Assembly: GCA_963747535.1 (NCBI GenBank)
Contig: CAVVFX010000021.1
Span: forward strand, 124,001 to 188,000
Reading direction: 5' to 3'
Length of the DNA: 64,000 bases
DNA from: CAVVFX01 sp963747535
GTDB taxonomy: Bacteria > Acidobacteriota > Terriglobia > Bryobacterales > Bryobacteraceae
The position numbers were made by a program, and so were the translations under genes. Positions 18,304 to 27,567 of the stretch are shown here, in pieces (within the stretch, counting starts at the first letter, position 1; each line of letters opens with the position of its first letter). The notes beneath the pieces were generated by a model. It made no database searches, was not told the DNA's origin, and saw only the letters and a program-made list of their open reading frames with translations.

Positions 18304-20813
18304 AAAAACGCCTCCCATTGGCTGCCCTCCTCGCGTTAGCCCTTACGGCCACCGCCATCCTCATTTCTCAAAACGCCCGCCGGGAACAGGTCGGGCCCCT
18401 CCCCGGAGGAGGCTTCCTGCTGAACAGCGGCTGGAAGATCCAGCCGGCGGGCAAACAGCTCGCGGTCGATACTTTACCTATGTCCAGTGCCCTCGCGCCG
18501 GACGGACGTTATCTGCTGGTGCTGAACGGAGGCTACAAACCGCCATCCATCAGCGTCATCGATATCCAGACCATGACGGAAACCTCACGCGTTCCCGTCG
18601 CGGACGCCTGGCTGGGCCTGACCTTTTCACCGAGAGGCGACTTCGTCTACGTCGGCGGCGGCTCTCGTGCAACGGTTTACGAATTCGCCTACTCCAAAGG
18701 AACCCTCGTCCCCGCGCGCCAGTTCCCCATCGTCGAAGAAGCCCAACGCACCAATAGGGACTTTGTGGGAGATGTGGCATTCGATCAGGCCGGTCACCTC
18801 ATGTATGCCGCCGATCTCTATCACGACCGCCTGGTCATCATCAATCCGCAATCCGGCAGGGTGATCGGCGAAGTCAAGACCGGACGGCGGCCTTATCGCA
18901 TTCTCGTTCCCAAAGAACTCAAGACCTTTTTCGTCTCGAGCTGGGCCGATGGCTCCGTTTCGCAATTCCAGACGGCCGACAACTCGCCTGCCGGAATCAT
19001 CCGGCTGGGCGCCCACACCGTCGATATGGTCTGGAAATTCGGACGCCCGGAAGGCATGGGAGATCCCCTGCGGGACGACGCCAATAAGGACATACAGGGC
19101 CGTCTGTTTGTGGCCGCAGCCAACACCAACAGCGTCTTCACCGTTGGCTTGACCGATAACGGCGACATGCGGCGCCTTGAAACCATCAACGTCGCCATCA
19201 CTCCCAATCAGCCGCTCGGTATGACGCCCAGCGCTCTTTCGCTTGACGCCAGCGGTAAGCGCATGTACGTCGCCTGCTCGGACGCCAACGCCGTCGCTTC
19301 GGTCGACATCTCCAAGGCGCGTAGCGTGGTGCAGGGCTTCATCCCGAGCGGCTGGTATCCCACCGCAGTCAGCGTACTCCCCGATAATCGCGTCGTGATC
19401 CTCAACGGCCGCGGACTCGGCTCGCATCCCAATCTCGATGGACCCGATCCCACTAAACGTCCCGAACCCGTGCATGAAGGCGGTAAATCCCAGGAGTACG
19501 TTCTCCGCATCCAGACCGGCACGCTTTCGTTCGTCGACTCGCCTTCCGACAAGGAACTCATGGCTGACACCGACGCCGTCATCGCCAACTCTCCTTTTCG
19601 CGATTCCCTGATGGATAGCGTGGCCATTCCGCAAGGCAATCCCGTACCCTCGCGTCCTGGCGATCCCTCTCCCATCAAACACGTCATCTACATCGTGCAG
19701 GAGAACCGCACCTACGACCAGGTTCTCGGGGATATCAAGAAGGGAAACGGCGATGCGTCGCTGGTGCTGTTCGGCGAGAACGTCACGCCCAACCATCACA
19801 AGATCGCCAATGACTTCGTGCTGTTCGACAACTTCTATGTCAACTCCGACGTCAGCGCCGACGGCCACAATTGGGCGACGGCGGCGATTGCGCCGGACTA
19901 CACCATCAAGCTTTCACCCAATAGTTACGCAAAGCGACGTAACCTTTACGATTACGAAGGCCAGGAAGTGGCCAACCGTCCGCCTGCCGGCTATCTCTGG
20001 AGCAATGCGCACGAAGCCGGTGTCACCTTGCGCAATTATGGCTACTTTGCCGCCAATCGCAAGACCGCCGGGCCCAATGGCGAGCAGATCGAGGGCGTGC
20101 GCGATCCCATTCTCGGACCAGTGACCAGTCCCTATTACCGCGCGTTTGACCTCGAGTACTCCGATATCGAACGGGCCAAAGTTTTCATCAAGGAACTCGC
20201 CGGTTTCGAGGCGAAAAACGAGATGCCCCAGTTGCTGCTGGTCCGCATGGGTAATGACCACACCTACGGGGCCGCGGCCGGAAAAATTGCGCCCCAATCG
20301 CTGGCTGCCGACAATGATGCCGGCATCGGGATGCTGGTGGAAGCTGTTTCGAAGAGCAAATTCTGGGGACAGACCGCGATTTTCATCATCGAGGACGACG
20401 CGCAGAATGGTTGCGATCACGTCGATTCGCACCGTTCGCCAGCGTACCTGATCTCACCCTACGTACGCCGGGGCGCAGTCGACAGTTCGATGTACAACAC
20501 CACGTCGGTCCTGCGTACCCTGGAGTTGATTCTTGGACTGCGGCCCATGACCACTTTCGATGCGGCCGCAAGGCCGATGTTCGCGGCTCTCCAAAACACC
20601 CCAAACCTGGCGCCTTTCGTGGCCGAGAAGCCGCGCATCCCGCTCGACACACGCAATCCCGCCGCGACGGCTGCCGCTCGCCGTACGGCCGAAATGGACT
20701 TCTCCGAAGAAGACCGCATCGACGACGATGAACTGAACGACATCCTCTGGGCCACTATCAAAGGACCTAACGTCCCCGCTCCCGCACCGGTAAGGAGCCG
20801 ATTTGCACATTAG
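18300..20813 (+). CDS. Bifunctional YncE-like beta-propeller / phosphoesterase (PF04185-like) protein
   Basis: An 837-residue exported protein. A signal or anchor segment lies at about residues 5-24 (LPLAALLALALTATAILI). A propeller-like region of YncE type follows (about 50-430), with repeated forms such as SSALAPDGRYLLVLNGG and LTFSPRGDFVYVGGG. A phosphoesterase/alkaline-phosphatase superfamily domain (about 455-790) begins KHVIYIVQENRTYDQVLGD and includes DGHNWATAAIA, MGNDHTYG and FIIEDDAQNGCDHVDSHR, the typical metal-binding segments. It starts inside the nadE stop (ATGA). Substrate unknown; phospholipase C and acid phosphatase relatives cleave phosphomonoesters or phosphodiesters in the periplasm. 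Confidence 0.87.
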   Translation: MKKRLPLAALLALALTATAILISQNARREQVGPLPGGGFLLNSGWKIQPAGKQLAVDTLPMSSALAPDGRYLLVLNGGYKPPSISVIDIQTMTETSRVPVADAWLGLTFSPRGDFVYVGGGSRATVYEFAYSKGTLVPARQFPIVEEAQRTNRDFVGDVAFDQAGHLMYAADLYHDRLVIINPQSGRVIGEVKTGRRPYRILVPKELKTFFVSSWADGSVSQFQTADNSPAGIIRLGAHTVDMVWKFGRPEGMGDPLRDDANKDIQGRLFVAAANTNSVFTVGLTDNGDMRRLETINVAITPNQPLGMTPSALSLDASGKRMYVACSDANAVASVDISKARSVVQGFIPSGWYPTAVSVLPDNRVVILNGRGLGSHPNLDGPDPTKRPEPVHEGGKSQEYVLRIQTGTLSFVDSPSDKELMADTDAVIANSPFRDSLMDSVAIPQGNPVPSRPGDPSPIKHVIYIVQENRTYDQVLGDIKKGNGDASLVLFGENVTPNHHKIANDFVLFDNFYVNSDVSADGHNWATAAIAPDYTIKLSPNSYAKRRNLYDYEGQEVANRPPAGYLWSNAHEAGVTLRNYGYFAANRKTAGPNGEQIEGVRDPILGPVTSPYYRAFDLEYSDIERAKVFIKELAGFEAKNEMPQLLLVRMGNDHTYGAAAGKIAPQSLAADNDAGIGMLVEAVSKSKFWGQTAIFIIEDDAQNGCDHVDSHRSPAYLISPYVRRGAVDSSMYNTTSVLRTLELILGLRPMTTFDAAARPMFAALQNTPNLAPFVAEKPRIPLDTRNPAATAAARRTAEMDFSEEDRIDDDELNDILWATIKGPNVPAPAPVRSRFAH

Positions 20814-20814
20814 C

Positions 20815-20850
20815 GCGGCGCCCCTCCCTTAACGGTCGCGGCTGAAGTAA
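20815..20850 (+). repeat. Family C repeat copy (degenerate)
   Basis: Sequence CCCTCCCTTAACGGTCGCGG then CTGAAGTAA, related to CCGCTCCCTGACGGTCGCGG plus CTCAGTAAG at 31491-31522. It lies in the 52 bases between the phosphoesterase and GH57 genes. Confidence 0.45.
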
Positions 20851-20865
20851 ATCCCTTACCGAACA

Positions 20866-22971
20866 ATGCCCAAAATTTATATCGCCTTCCTCTGGCATAT
20901 GCACCAGCCCTTCTACAAGGACCTGGTGACGGGAGAGTATAAGCTCCCCTGGACTCGCATGCACGCCCTCAAGGACTATTACGGCATGGTGCGGATTCTC
21001 GAAGAATTCCCCAAGATCCACCAGACCTTCAACCTGGTGCCCTCGATGATGGTGCAGATCGAGGAGTACGCCGCCGGCCAGGCGCGCGATCCTCTTCTCG
21101 AACTGGCCCTCAAACCCGCCGAGCAGCTGACCGAAGATGAGAAGCGCAGCATGCTGCGCAATTTTTTCCTCGCCAATCCGTCGCGCATGATCCATCGCTA
21201 TCCCCGCTACCGTGAACTGTTCCAGGCTTGGGAGGCGCAAAAACACGGCGGCGGATGGAAGGGCGTCTTCAGCACGCAGGATTTTCGCGATCTGCAGGTG
21301 GTGTCGCAACTCGCCTGGTTCGACGAAGAAATCCAGGAGCATGACGTGGAGACGCGGGACCTGCTCGAAAAGGGCCGCGATTTCTCGCTCGATGACCAGG
21401 CGCTCATGGGCCGCAAGCAGGGGGAAATCGTGGCGCTCGTGATCCCGGAATACAAGAAGCTCGCGGCCACGGGCCAGATCGAGATCTCCACAACGCCGTT
21501 CTATCACCCCATTCTTCCGCTTCTCTGTGATTCCAACATCGCGGGCGTCTCGCACCCCAACGTTCCGCTGCCCCGTCGATTCAGCTATCCTGACGATGCC
21601 CGCTATCAACTCACCAGGGCTCGCGACTACATCACCGAAACTTTCGGAGTTGCGCCTGTCGGGCTGTGGCCTTCAGAAGGTTCCGTCTCGGACCAGGTGT
21701 TCGAGATCGCATCGGAAGCGGGCTTCAAATGGGCTGCGACAGATAACGGCGTGCTCGACCGCACCCTCGGTCATCCGGCCGGCCTCGACGGAATGTACCG
21801 CACCTGGCTCTGGCAACGCACCGGTCACTCCATGGGTGTCATCTTCCGCGACCACATGTTGAGCGATCTGGTTGGTTTCGTATATTCCGGCATGCAGCCC
21901 GCCGACGCGGCAAACGATTTGATCCGCCGCATCCGCGAAAATTGCGGCGGCATCCTCAACAGCGGCCGCGACGCTCTGGTCCCCATTGTTCTCGACGGTG
22001 AGAACGCCTGGGAATATTACGACCACAACGGGCGTCCCTTCTTCCGCGAACTCTATAGTCGCATTACCGGCGATGCACAAATGGAATGCGTAACCGTATC
22101 AGAAGCTTTTGAGCATCTGACTCCGTCTCCGGTGGATCACATCTTTCCGGGTTCCTGGATCAACGCCAATTTCGATGTCTGGATCGGCGCGGCTGAAGAC
22201 AACCTGGCCTGGGAATATCTACTCGCAGCGCGGAAGGCTTACGATGCCGGAGCGCAAAAAGTACCCAATGACCGCCGTAAGCTGGCTTATGAAGAATTAC
22301 TCATCGCCGAGGGCAGCGACTGGTGCTGGTGGTACGGACCCGAACACGACACCGCTAATCGCGTCGAGTTCGATGAACTTTACCGCGCACACCTGGCCAA
22401 TGTTTACGCAGCTTTGAATCTCACTGCGCCAGAGGAGCTTTCCCGGCCCATCATTCACGTTCGAGAAGATTCCGTGGTAACGCAGCCGACCGGCCGGATC
22501 CGGCCAAAGATCGATGGGATCGTTTCTTCCTACTTCGAGTGGCTGGGCGCGGGCCAGCATCGCGTCGCCCGCCGGGGCGGTGCGATGCACGGCAAACGGT
22601 TCATCTTCTCCCAGATTCAATTCGGGTCCGATGGGGAGAAGTTATATGTAAGGATCGATTTCGCGCCCGGCTCCGACGATATCCTGACATCGGGCGAGCT
22701 GCGGTGTACAATTCGGAGCGGCGACGGAGAGGAGCAGCGCACTATTATCCGGCTTTCGGCCCCAAAGGATACCGTGTACTTAGTGCCGAGCGGAAAAGTG
22801 GTGGAGTGGGCGGCGAACTCGATTCTCGAAATCGCGATTCCGGTTACCGTGAGGAAAGAATTCGGACCGGTGGATGTGTGCCTGTCGGCATGGAAGGACG
22901 GCCTTCCAGTCGACGCCGTCCCCCTGCAGGGCTGGCTGACCCTGGCAGCTGAATCCACCTGGTCCTCGTAA
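20866..22971 (+). CDS. Glycoside hydrolase family 57 protein
   Basis: A 701-residue GH57-type enzyme (alpha-amylase / 4-alpha-glucanotransferase / branching enzyme group), acting on alpha-glucans, probably in the cytoplasm since no signal peptide is seen. The family's opening (IYIAFLWHMHQPFYKD) holds the His of conserved region 1. The nucleophile region is GLWPSEGSV with E271, and the acid/base candidate is D377 in VLDGENAWEYY. The C-terminal 200 residues form a beta-rich accessory domain. Regular length for the bacterial group often annotated DUF3536 or alpha-amylase/alpha-mannosidase. Exact substrate not assignable. Confidence 0.9.
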   Translation: MPKIYIAFLWHMHQPFYKDLVTGEYKLPWTRMHALKDYYGMVRILEEFPKIHQTFNLVPSMMVQIEEYAAGQARDPLLELALKPAEQLTEDEKRSMLRNFFLANPSRMIHRYPRYRELFQAWEAQKHGGGWKGVFSTQDFRDLQVVSQLAWFDEEIQEHDVETRDLLEKGRDFSLDDQALMGRKQGEIVALVIPEYKKLAATGQIEISTTPFYHPILPLLCDSNIAGVSHPNVPLPRRFSYPDDARYQLTRARDYITETFGVAPVGLWPSEGSVSDQVFEIASEAGFKWAATDNGVLDRTLGHPAGLDGMYRTWLWQRTGHSMGVIFRDHMLSDLVGFVYSGMQPADAANDLIRRIRENCGGILNSGRDALVPIVLDGENAWEYYDHNGRPFFRELYSRITGDAQMECVTVSEAFEHLTPSPVDHIFPGSWINANFDVWIGAAEDNLAWEYLLAARKAYDAGAQKVPNDRRKLAYEELLIAEGSDWCWWYGPEHDTANRVEFDELYRAHLANVYAALNLTAPEELSRPIIHVREDSVVTQPTGRIRPKIDGIVSSYFEWLGAGQHRVARRGGAMHGKRFIFSQIQFGSDGEKLYVRIDFAPGSDDILTSGELRCTIRSGDGEEQRTIIRLSAPKDTVYLVPSGKVVEWAANSILEIAIPVTVRKEFGPVDVCLSAWKDGLPVDAVPLQGWLTLAAESTWSS

Positions 22972-23012
22972 CGCGGACTTCAGAGATGAGCAAGATTCGG
23001 CCGCCAACCGCC

Positions 23013-23036
23013 GGGGCAGGCGAAACCGCCTGCCCC
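23013..23036. repeat. Family B perfect hairpin after the GH57 gene
   Basis: GGGGCAGGCG (23013-23022), loop AAAC, CGCCTGCCCC (23027-23036): a 10-base perfect stem, 41 bases after the GH57 stop. It lacks a T-tract, so it is a possible terminator or mRNA 3'-end stabiliser. Similar hairpins lie at 4887-4908 and 46455-46478. Confidence 0.55.
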
Positions 23037-23132
23037 ACCAACCCAAACATTGAACTTGCAAGGATGGCACGGGCGGTTTCGCCTGCGCAGCGTGTATCGG
23101 ATGGCGGGTGTCTCCGGCGAAGGCGCGCTGCG

Positions 23133-23813
23133 TTACCGGTTTTTATACATGGAGGTCTTGTCCAACATGGCCTCCAAGGGAGCAGCCGCCGGTGGAGTTT
23201 TCACTTCTCCAGCCAGAATGGCCCGATTCGAGAGCCTGCTTCCATATAGCTCAAGGTCGGCGTCCTCGTCCCGGCGAAGCGTCGCTCCGGCCAGTGAGAT
23301 TCCGGCGAAGATGCCTCTGGACCGCGACCAGGACAAGATTTCCGCGTGCATCAGGGCATCAGTCTGAGCGGAAGCATCCCGCCCGACCGGACCGGCAGCC
23401 ACCGTCCCCTGGCCTCCCAGCGTGAACTGGTCCTTTAACAGCTTGTTCATGCCGTCGCGATTCATCACCAACATGATGATGTCCTGTTCTGATCCGCCAA
23501 TCTGAAAACCAACGCTACCGCCCTCAATTCGAATCGCGGCCGGTGCGGACCACCCCGTCCCGCTCTCACGGCGGCACATCACGAATCCTTTGCCATACTT
23601 CGCGCCGACAATGAAGGCGCCCTGCTTCAATCCCGGAACAACTACGACACACTGGGCCTTATTGATCAAATCCTGTGGGATACCCTTGTCCGAAGCGTGC
23701 ATCATGTCGGCCAAAACGTCAGTCGCCGCGTGCAGGCGTTCGTCCGCATCTTTTGCCATCATGATTGGCGCCGTGGATAAGAGAGCCATCGCCATTACAA
23801 CCGATATTCGCAT
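23133..23813 (-). CDS. SYLF (Ysc84-type) lipid-binding domain protein, exported
   Basis: 226 residues. A signal peptide covers about residues 1-20 (MRISVVMAMALLSTAPIMMA). The remainder is a SYLF/DUF500 domain: KAQCVVVVPGLKQGAFIVGAKYG, GWSAPAAIRIEGGSVGFQIGG and TDIIMLVMN-like segments. Eukaryotic relatives bind phosphoinositides; the bacterial role is unclear, but an envelope lipid-binding function is likely. Start: the frame opens at 23867, but ATG 23813 has AAGGAG 9 bases upstream and gives the cleanest signal peptide. Transcribed alone, convergent with the GH57 gene. Confidence 0.88.
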   Translation of the reverse strand: MRISVVMAMALLSTAPIMMAKDADERLHAATDVLADMMHASDKGIPQDLINKAQCVVVVPGLKQGAFIVGAKYGKGFVMCRRESGTGWSAPAAIRIEGGSVGFQIGGSEQDIIMLVMNRDGMNKLLKDQFTLGGQGTVAAGPVGRDASAQTDALMHAEILSWSRSRGIFAGISLAGATLRRDEDADLELYGSRLSNRAILAGEVKTPPAAAPLEAMLDKTSMYKNR

Positions 23814-23936
23814 CTTGTCTGTCTCCTTCATGGGTTGGTGAGTGCGCGTTAGTTGCCATCGTGTCATACGTCACAACCTGCGTCGCGTACTATTTTACCG
23901 GGAGACAGGGCGCCCGACAAGGTAATCTGGTAGGAG

Positions 23937-24863
23937 ATGAACATTGAAGTTCTGTTGACGGAAGCGGAGATAGCCCAGGAGTTTACCGAAAGTATCGAGG
24001 CCCGGGATCTGCCGGAAAAGTTCTTTTATTGGTTTCAACAGTCGGTGAGGAGTTGGCGCGCACTGGCTCAGGATCCGGCCCACCAGAACCTGCAGAACAT
24101 GTGGGACATGTGTTCGGAGCGTGTGAGAGAATGCACCGGGCACTTCAAGACGCAAATTCCCATTGTGAGTTTTGGCGCGGGCGATGGTCTGAAGGACCGG
24201 CGGTTGATCGAGTCGCTGCAAGCGGCGGGGCGGGCGGTGCGGTACTTTCCGGTCGACGCCAGCCAGGCATTGCTCGAAACCGCCTGCGAGGCCGTCGAGA
24301 ACGATGAAGCCGACGTAACCGGAATCAAGGCCGATATTTCCAGTCCCGTGCATCTGGTGCTGGCCTCCGACGCCTGCGAGTCGCCGAAGCTGGTGCTCAT
24401 GGCCGGCAATACTCTCGGGGGTTTCGATCCCATGGAACAGATCCGCCACGTGGTGTCCGCGCTGCATGAAGGCGACCGCCTGGCCCTCGACGTCGAACTG
24501 TATTCCGAAGGCGCCAAGGATGTCGCTGTACAGCCATTGCAACACGCCTTCGCGTTCGCTCCGCTGCAGGCGATCGGGCTGCAGGATGAGGACGGGGAGA
24601 TGCGCTTCGAAGTCAAACGCGACGAGCGCCACGCCGGCCTTTACATGGTCGCCAGACACTTCCAGGCGAATCGCGACCTGCGCATTTCCGTGTTAGGCAA
24701 AGATATCCTCCTCGAGCGCGGCGAGCGCATTTTCATGAACTTCCGCTACCTGTTTACACCCGAAGCATTCCGCTGGCTGCTGGAACGTCACGGCAAGCTG
24801 AAGATTCTGGAGATCAACGAAAGTTCCGATCAGCGCTTCACGCTGGCCATTTGCGCCAAGTAG
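23937..24863 (+). CDS. egtD: EgtD-like L-histidine N-alpha-methyltransferase family protein
   Basis: A 308-residue SAM-dependent methyltransferase of the histidine-specific EgtD type (Methyltransf_33). Motifs: SAM-binding IVSFGAGDGLKDRRL (about 75-90), YFPVDASQALLE, and LVLMAGNTLGGFDP, the segment following the acceptor site. Length is right for EgtD (about 320). In ergothioneine synthesis EgtD makes hercynine, but no EgtB sulfoxide synthase lies in the window, so the true product could differ. The only strong ribosome site (TAGGAG, 23931-23936) touches the ATG with no spacer, leaving the exact start unsure. The divergent SYLF gene shares the upstream region. Confidence 0.8.
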   Translation: MNIEVLLTEAEIAQEFTESIEARDLPEKFFYWFQQSVRSWRALAQDPAHQNLQNMWDMCSERVRECTGHFKTQIPIVSFGAGDGLKDRRLIESLQAAGRAVRYFPVDASQALLETACEAVENDEADVTGIKADISSPVHLVLASDACESPKLVLMAGNTLGGFDPMEQIRHVVSALHEGDRLALDVELYSEGAKDVAVQPLQHAFAFAPLQAIGLQDEDGEMRFEVKRDERHAGLYMVARHFQANRDLRISVLGKDILLERGERIFMNFRYLFTPEAFRWLLERHGKLKILEINESSDQRFTLAICAK

Positions 24864-24869
24864 CCGTGT

Positions 24870-24903
24870 TCCACCGCTCCCTTTCGGACGGGCTCGGCAG
24901 CAG
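24870..24903 (+). repeat. Degenerate family C repeat
   Basis: CCACCGCTCCCTTTCGGACG then GGCTCGGCAGC, a diverged relative of CCGCTCCCTGACGGTCGCGG, directly after the methyltransferase stop. Confidence 0.3.
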
Positions 24904-24927
24904 ATCCAAATCCGCAGGCCAAGACGG

Positions 24928-24976
24928 CTGCTCCGCAGCCGGGCGGACCACAAAAAACGATGGTCCGCCGTACGGG
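24928..24976 (+). repeat. Family A palindromic repeat
   Basis: Perfect 9-base arms GGCGGACCA (24942-24950) and TGGTCCGCC (24961-24969) around CAAAAAACGA, preceded by CTGCTCCGCAGCC. It lies between the convergent methyltransferase and xylulokinase genes and is one of the best-preserved copies. Confidence 0.65.
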
Positions 24977-25025
24977 AGGAGGCCGGCCGATTTTTTCACG
25001 GCTTCTTGCGTTCGAGCTCCGATTT

Positions 25026-26498
25026 CTACATCCGTGGGAAGAGCGGCTTCAACGCGGGATACAAATCCCGATAGGTCTGGTACCGGCTCTCGTAGCTGCT
25101 ATCCCGTGGATGCACAATGTCAACTTCGCGAATGACCGCGCCGCATACTTCCCGCACCGAACCATACTCGCCCGAGCCGGCCATGGCGAGAAGTGCGGCG
25201 CCATAGGCTGAACCCTCCTGCGATTCCAGCGTCACCACGTCCTTCTCGAGAATATCCGCCAGTGTCTGCCGCCAGAACGGGCTCTTTGCTCCGCCTCCGC
25301 TCGCCCTCACCGACCGCGCCTCCGCGCCGAGTTCCTCGATGATGACGAGGCAATCCTTCTGGCTGTACGACACGCCCTCGACAATCGAGCGAATCAAGTC
25401 CGCCCGGTTGTGCCGGGCCGTCAGCCCGATCCAGCCACCGCGAGCCTGTGCGTCCAGGTGCGGCGTCCGCTCTCCCATGAGATAGGGCAGCCAGAATACT
25501 CCATTGGAACCCGCGGGAGCTGTCGCGGCTTCCGCCATCAGATCGTCGTATGCAACTCCGACGGCAAGGTTGTTGCGGAACCACTGGAGGCTCAAGCCCG
25601 CACCCTGCGTTACGCCCATTACGTGCCACTTGCCGGGGACCGCATGACAGAACGTGTGGACGCGACCCAGCCGGTCGTACGCGACCTTTTCCATGTGTGC
25701 GAACACTACTCCCGACGTGCCGAGAGTGCACGACACCAGGCCCGGCTCCACGATTCCATTGCCCACTGCGCTGGCAGCCTGATCGCCGCCGCCGCCGACC
25801 ACGGGCGTACCGATCGCCAACCCGGTGGCGTCGGCAGCCTGCAGCGAGATCGCACCGGTGACTTCACTTGATTCGTAGACCTTCGGCAGGATACTGCGAT
25901 CGAGACCCAGTGCGTCGACCATTTCGTACGACCATCGCCGGTTGACAACGTCGAACAGCGAGGTGCCCGACGCGTCCGATACTTCGCTCGCGAATTCGCC
26001 GGTAAGCTGGAATCGCAGATAGTCCTTGGGAAGCAGCATCTTTCGAACGCGTTCAAAATTGTGCGGCTCGTTGTCACGGACCCACAGCAGCTTCGGCAGG
26101 GTGAAGCCGGTCAGCACCGGATTCGCGGTGTACGCGAGCACACGCTCCGCGCCTACCTTCCGGTTCACGAAGTCGACCTGCGCCTGACTGCGCTGATCGC
26201 ACCAGATGAGAGCGGGCCTGATCACCTGGTCGTTTCCATCCAGGATTACGAGTCCGTGCATCTGCCCTGAGAGCCCGACGCCGCGCACCTGGGCTCCAGC
26301 GATACCGGCTTGTCCCAAAGCGCCGGTGATCGCCGTCTGTGCGGCCTCCCACCAGTTCTCGGGACGCTGCTCGGCCCACATCGGCTTGAGCATTGCCATC
26401 TCATCGTGCGCTGCGGTAAAGCTCGCGCGCACGCGGCCCTGCTGGTCGACCAGCAGGGCACGCGTCCCGCCGGTTCCGACGTCAATCCCCATCCACAT
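25026..26498 (-). CDS. xylB: Xylulokinase (FGGY family)
   Basis: Phosphorylates D-xylulose to xylulose-5-phosphate for the pentose phosphate pathway, 490 residues, usual length. The N-terminal phosphate loop is MGIDVGTGGTRALLVD (residues 3-18); GLSGQMHGLVILD follows. The second ATPase half has VVGGGGDQAASAVG and the FGGY signature region ASGGGAKSPFWRQTLADILE. The frame opens at 26666, but ATG 26498 is chosen: it has GGGAG 7 bases upstream and matches family starts. It lies 11 bases after the ROK kinase gene, forming a two-gene sugar-kinase operon. Confidence 0.93.
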   Translation of the reverse strand: MWMGIDVGTGGTRALLVDQQGRVRASFTAAHDEMAMLKPMWAEQRPENWWEAAQTAITGALGQAGIAGAQVRGVGLSGQMHGLVILDGNDQVIRPALIWCDQRSQAQVDFVNRKVGAERVLAYTANPVLTGFTLPKLLWVRDNEPHNFERVRKMLLPKDYLRFQLTGEFASEVSDASGTSLFDVVNRRWSYEMVDALGLDRSILPKVYESSEVTGAISLQAADATGLAIGTPVVGGGGDQAASAVGNGIVEPGLVSCTLGTSGVVFAHMEKVAYDRLGRVHTFCHAVPGKWHVMGVTQGAGLSLQWFRNNLAVGVAYDDLMAEAATAPAGSNGVFWLPYLMGERTPHLDAQARGGWIGLTARHNRADLIRSIVEGVSYSQKDCLVIIEELGAEARSVRASGGGAKSPFWRQTLADILEKDVVTLESQEGSAYGAALLAMAGSGEYGSVREVCGAVIREVDIVHPRDSSYESRYQTYRDLYPALKPLFPRM

Positions 26499-26509
26499 GG
26501 TTGGTCTCC

Positions 26510-27433
26510 CTAGTTTTCCATCTCGCCGGCCCAAGGCAGATAAGCCGCGCCGTACAGTCCGGACTGATTTCCCAAACCGGCCTTTTCCACGCGAGTATTG
26601 GTGGCGCGGAAGGTAAAAGATCGCTGTTTGATTTCTTCGATCATGGGCGGGGCGAAGAGATTCCATGCGCCCAGCACACCGCCGCCCAGCAGGTACAGCG
26701 GGAAGTTGAAGGCGTTGATCAAGGTCGCCAGGGCGATCCCGAGATACCGTCCCATGCTGACAAAGATCTCGTGCGCGCGCGGATTGCCCCTCATCGCCAG
26801 GTTGTACACGTCCTCGGACGTCACGGCATCGCCGAGGCCCATGAGCTTCGCCATGGCAACGATCGCGGTAGCCGACGCATGCTTCTCAAGACATCCGTGA
26901 TTGCCGCAGCCGCAGGGATTGCCGTTAGGCACAACCGTGATGTGACCCAGTTCGCCAGCCATCCCCAAGGCTCCGTGCAGCACCTTGCCGCGACAGATAA
27001 TCCCGCCTCCGACGCCGGTTCCCAGTGTGAGCAGAATGAGATCCTCGACGTTGCGCCCGGTGCCCATCCACTTTTCGCCAAGAGCAGCAGCATTGGCATC
27101 GTTCTCGAGGATCACCTTGGCGCCGAGCCGCGTCTCGAGATCATCGCGCAAGGGATAATCTTCGAGAGCCGGGATGTTGTTGGAGTTTCTCACCACGCCC
27201 TCTTTTAGAAGAATGAATCCCGGTACCGCGACTCCGATGCCCGACAGATTCTCCCGTCCCTGGCGGTCGCGCAGGGTTTCGATCGCCGTGGCCATATCGT
27301 TGAACAGAGCCTCGCGCCCGCCGGGCAGTTGACTGCTTCCCGCAACCTTATCGAGCATCCGGCCGCTGCGATCGATCGCAGCAGCCCGCAAATTCGTTCC
27401 TCCAAGATCCAGACCAATCGCGTATTCAGCCAT
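26510..27433 (-). CDS. ROK family sugar kinase (glucokinase type)
   Basis: A 307-residue cytoplasmic sugar kinase. The N-terminal ATP loop GLDLGGTNLRAAAID is at 7-21, and the second glycine-rich loop is LTLGTGVGGGIICRGK. The sugar-binding E-x-GH appears in AGELGHITVV. The ROK zinc site is complete: the His of GHI plus CGCGNHGCLE. Probably phosphorylates glucose or a related hexose; the family also includes fructokinases and N-acetylhexosamine kinases. First gene of the operon with xylB; divergent from the symporter gene. Confidence 0.92.
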   Translation of the reverse strand: MAEYAIGLDLGGTNLRAAAIDRSGRMLDKVAGSSQLPGGREALFNDMATAIETLRDRQGRENLSGIGVAVPGFILLKEGVVRNSNNIPALEDYPLRDDLETRLGAKVILENDANAAALGEKWMGTGRNVEDLILLTLGTGVGGGIICRGKVLHGALGMAGELGHITVVPNGNPCGCGNHGCLEKHASATAIVAMAKLMGLGDAVTSEDVYNLAMRGNPRAHEIFVSMGRYLGIALATLINAFNFPLYLLGGGVLGAWNLFAPPMIEEIKQRSFTFRATNTRVEKAGLGNQSGLYGAAYLPWAGEMEN

Positions 27434-27567
27434 GCAAGATGTATTGTAGGCACAGACCCGGTCCGAGTTACAACGAGTTACGGGCCGCTTGACGAGCGCC
27501 TGTCAAACGCGGGACACTTCTGAAATATGGCCGCCTCGTCTGCCGAGCCATTCAACAGAAGCAGACA

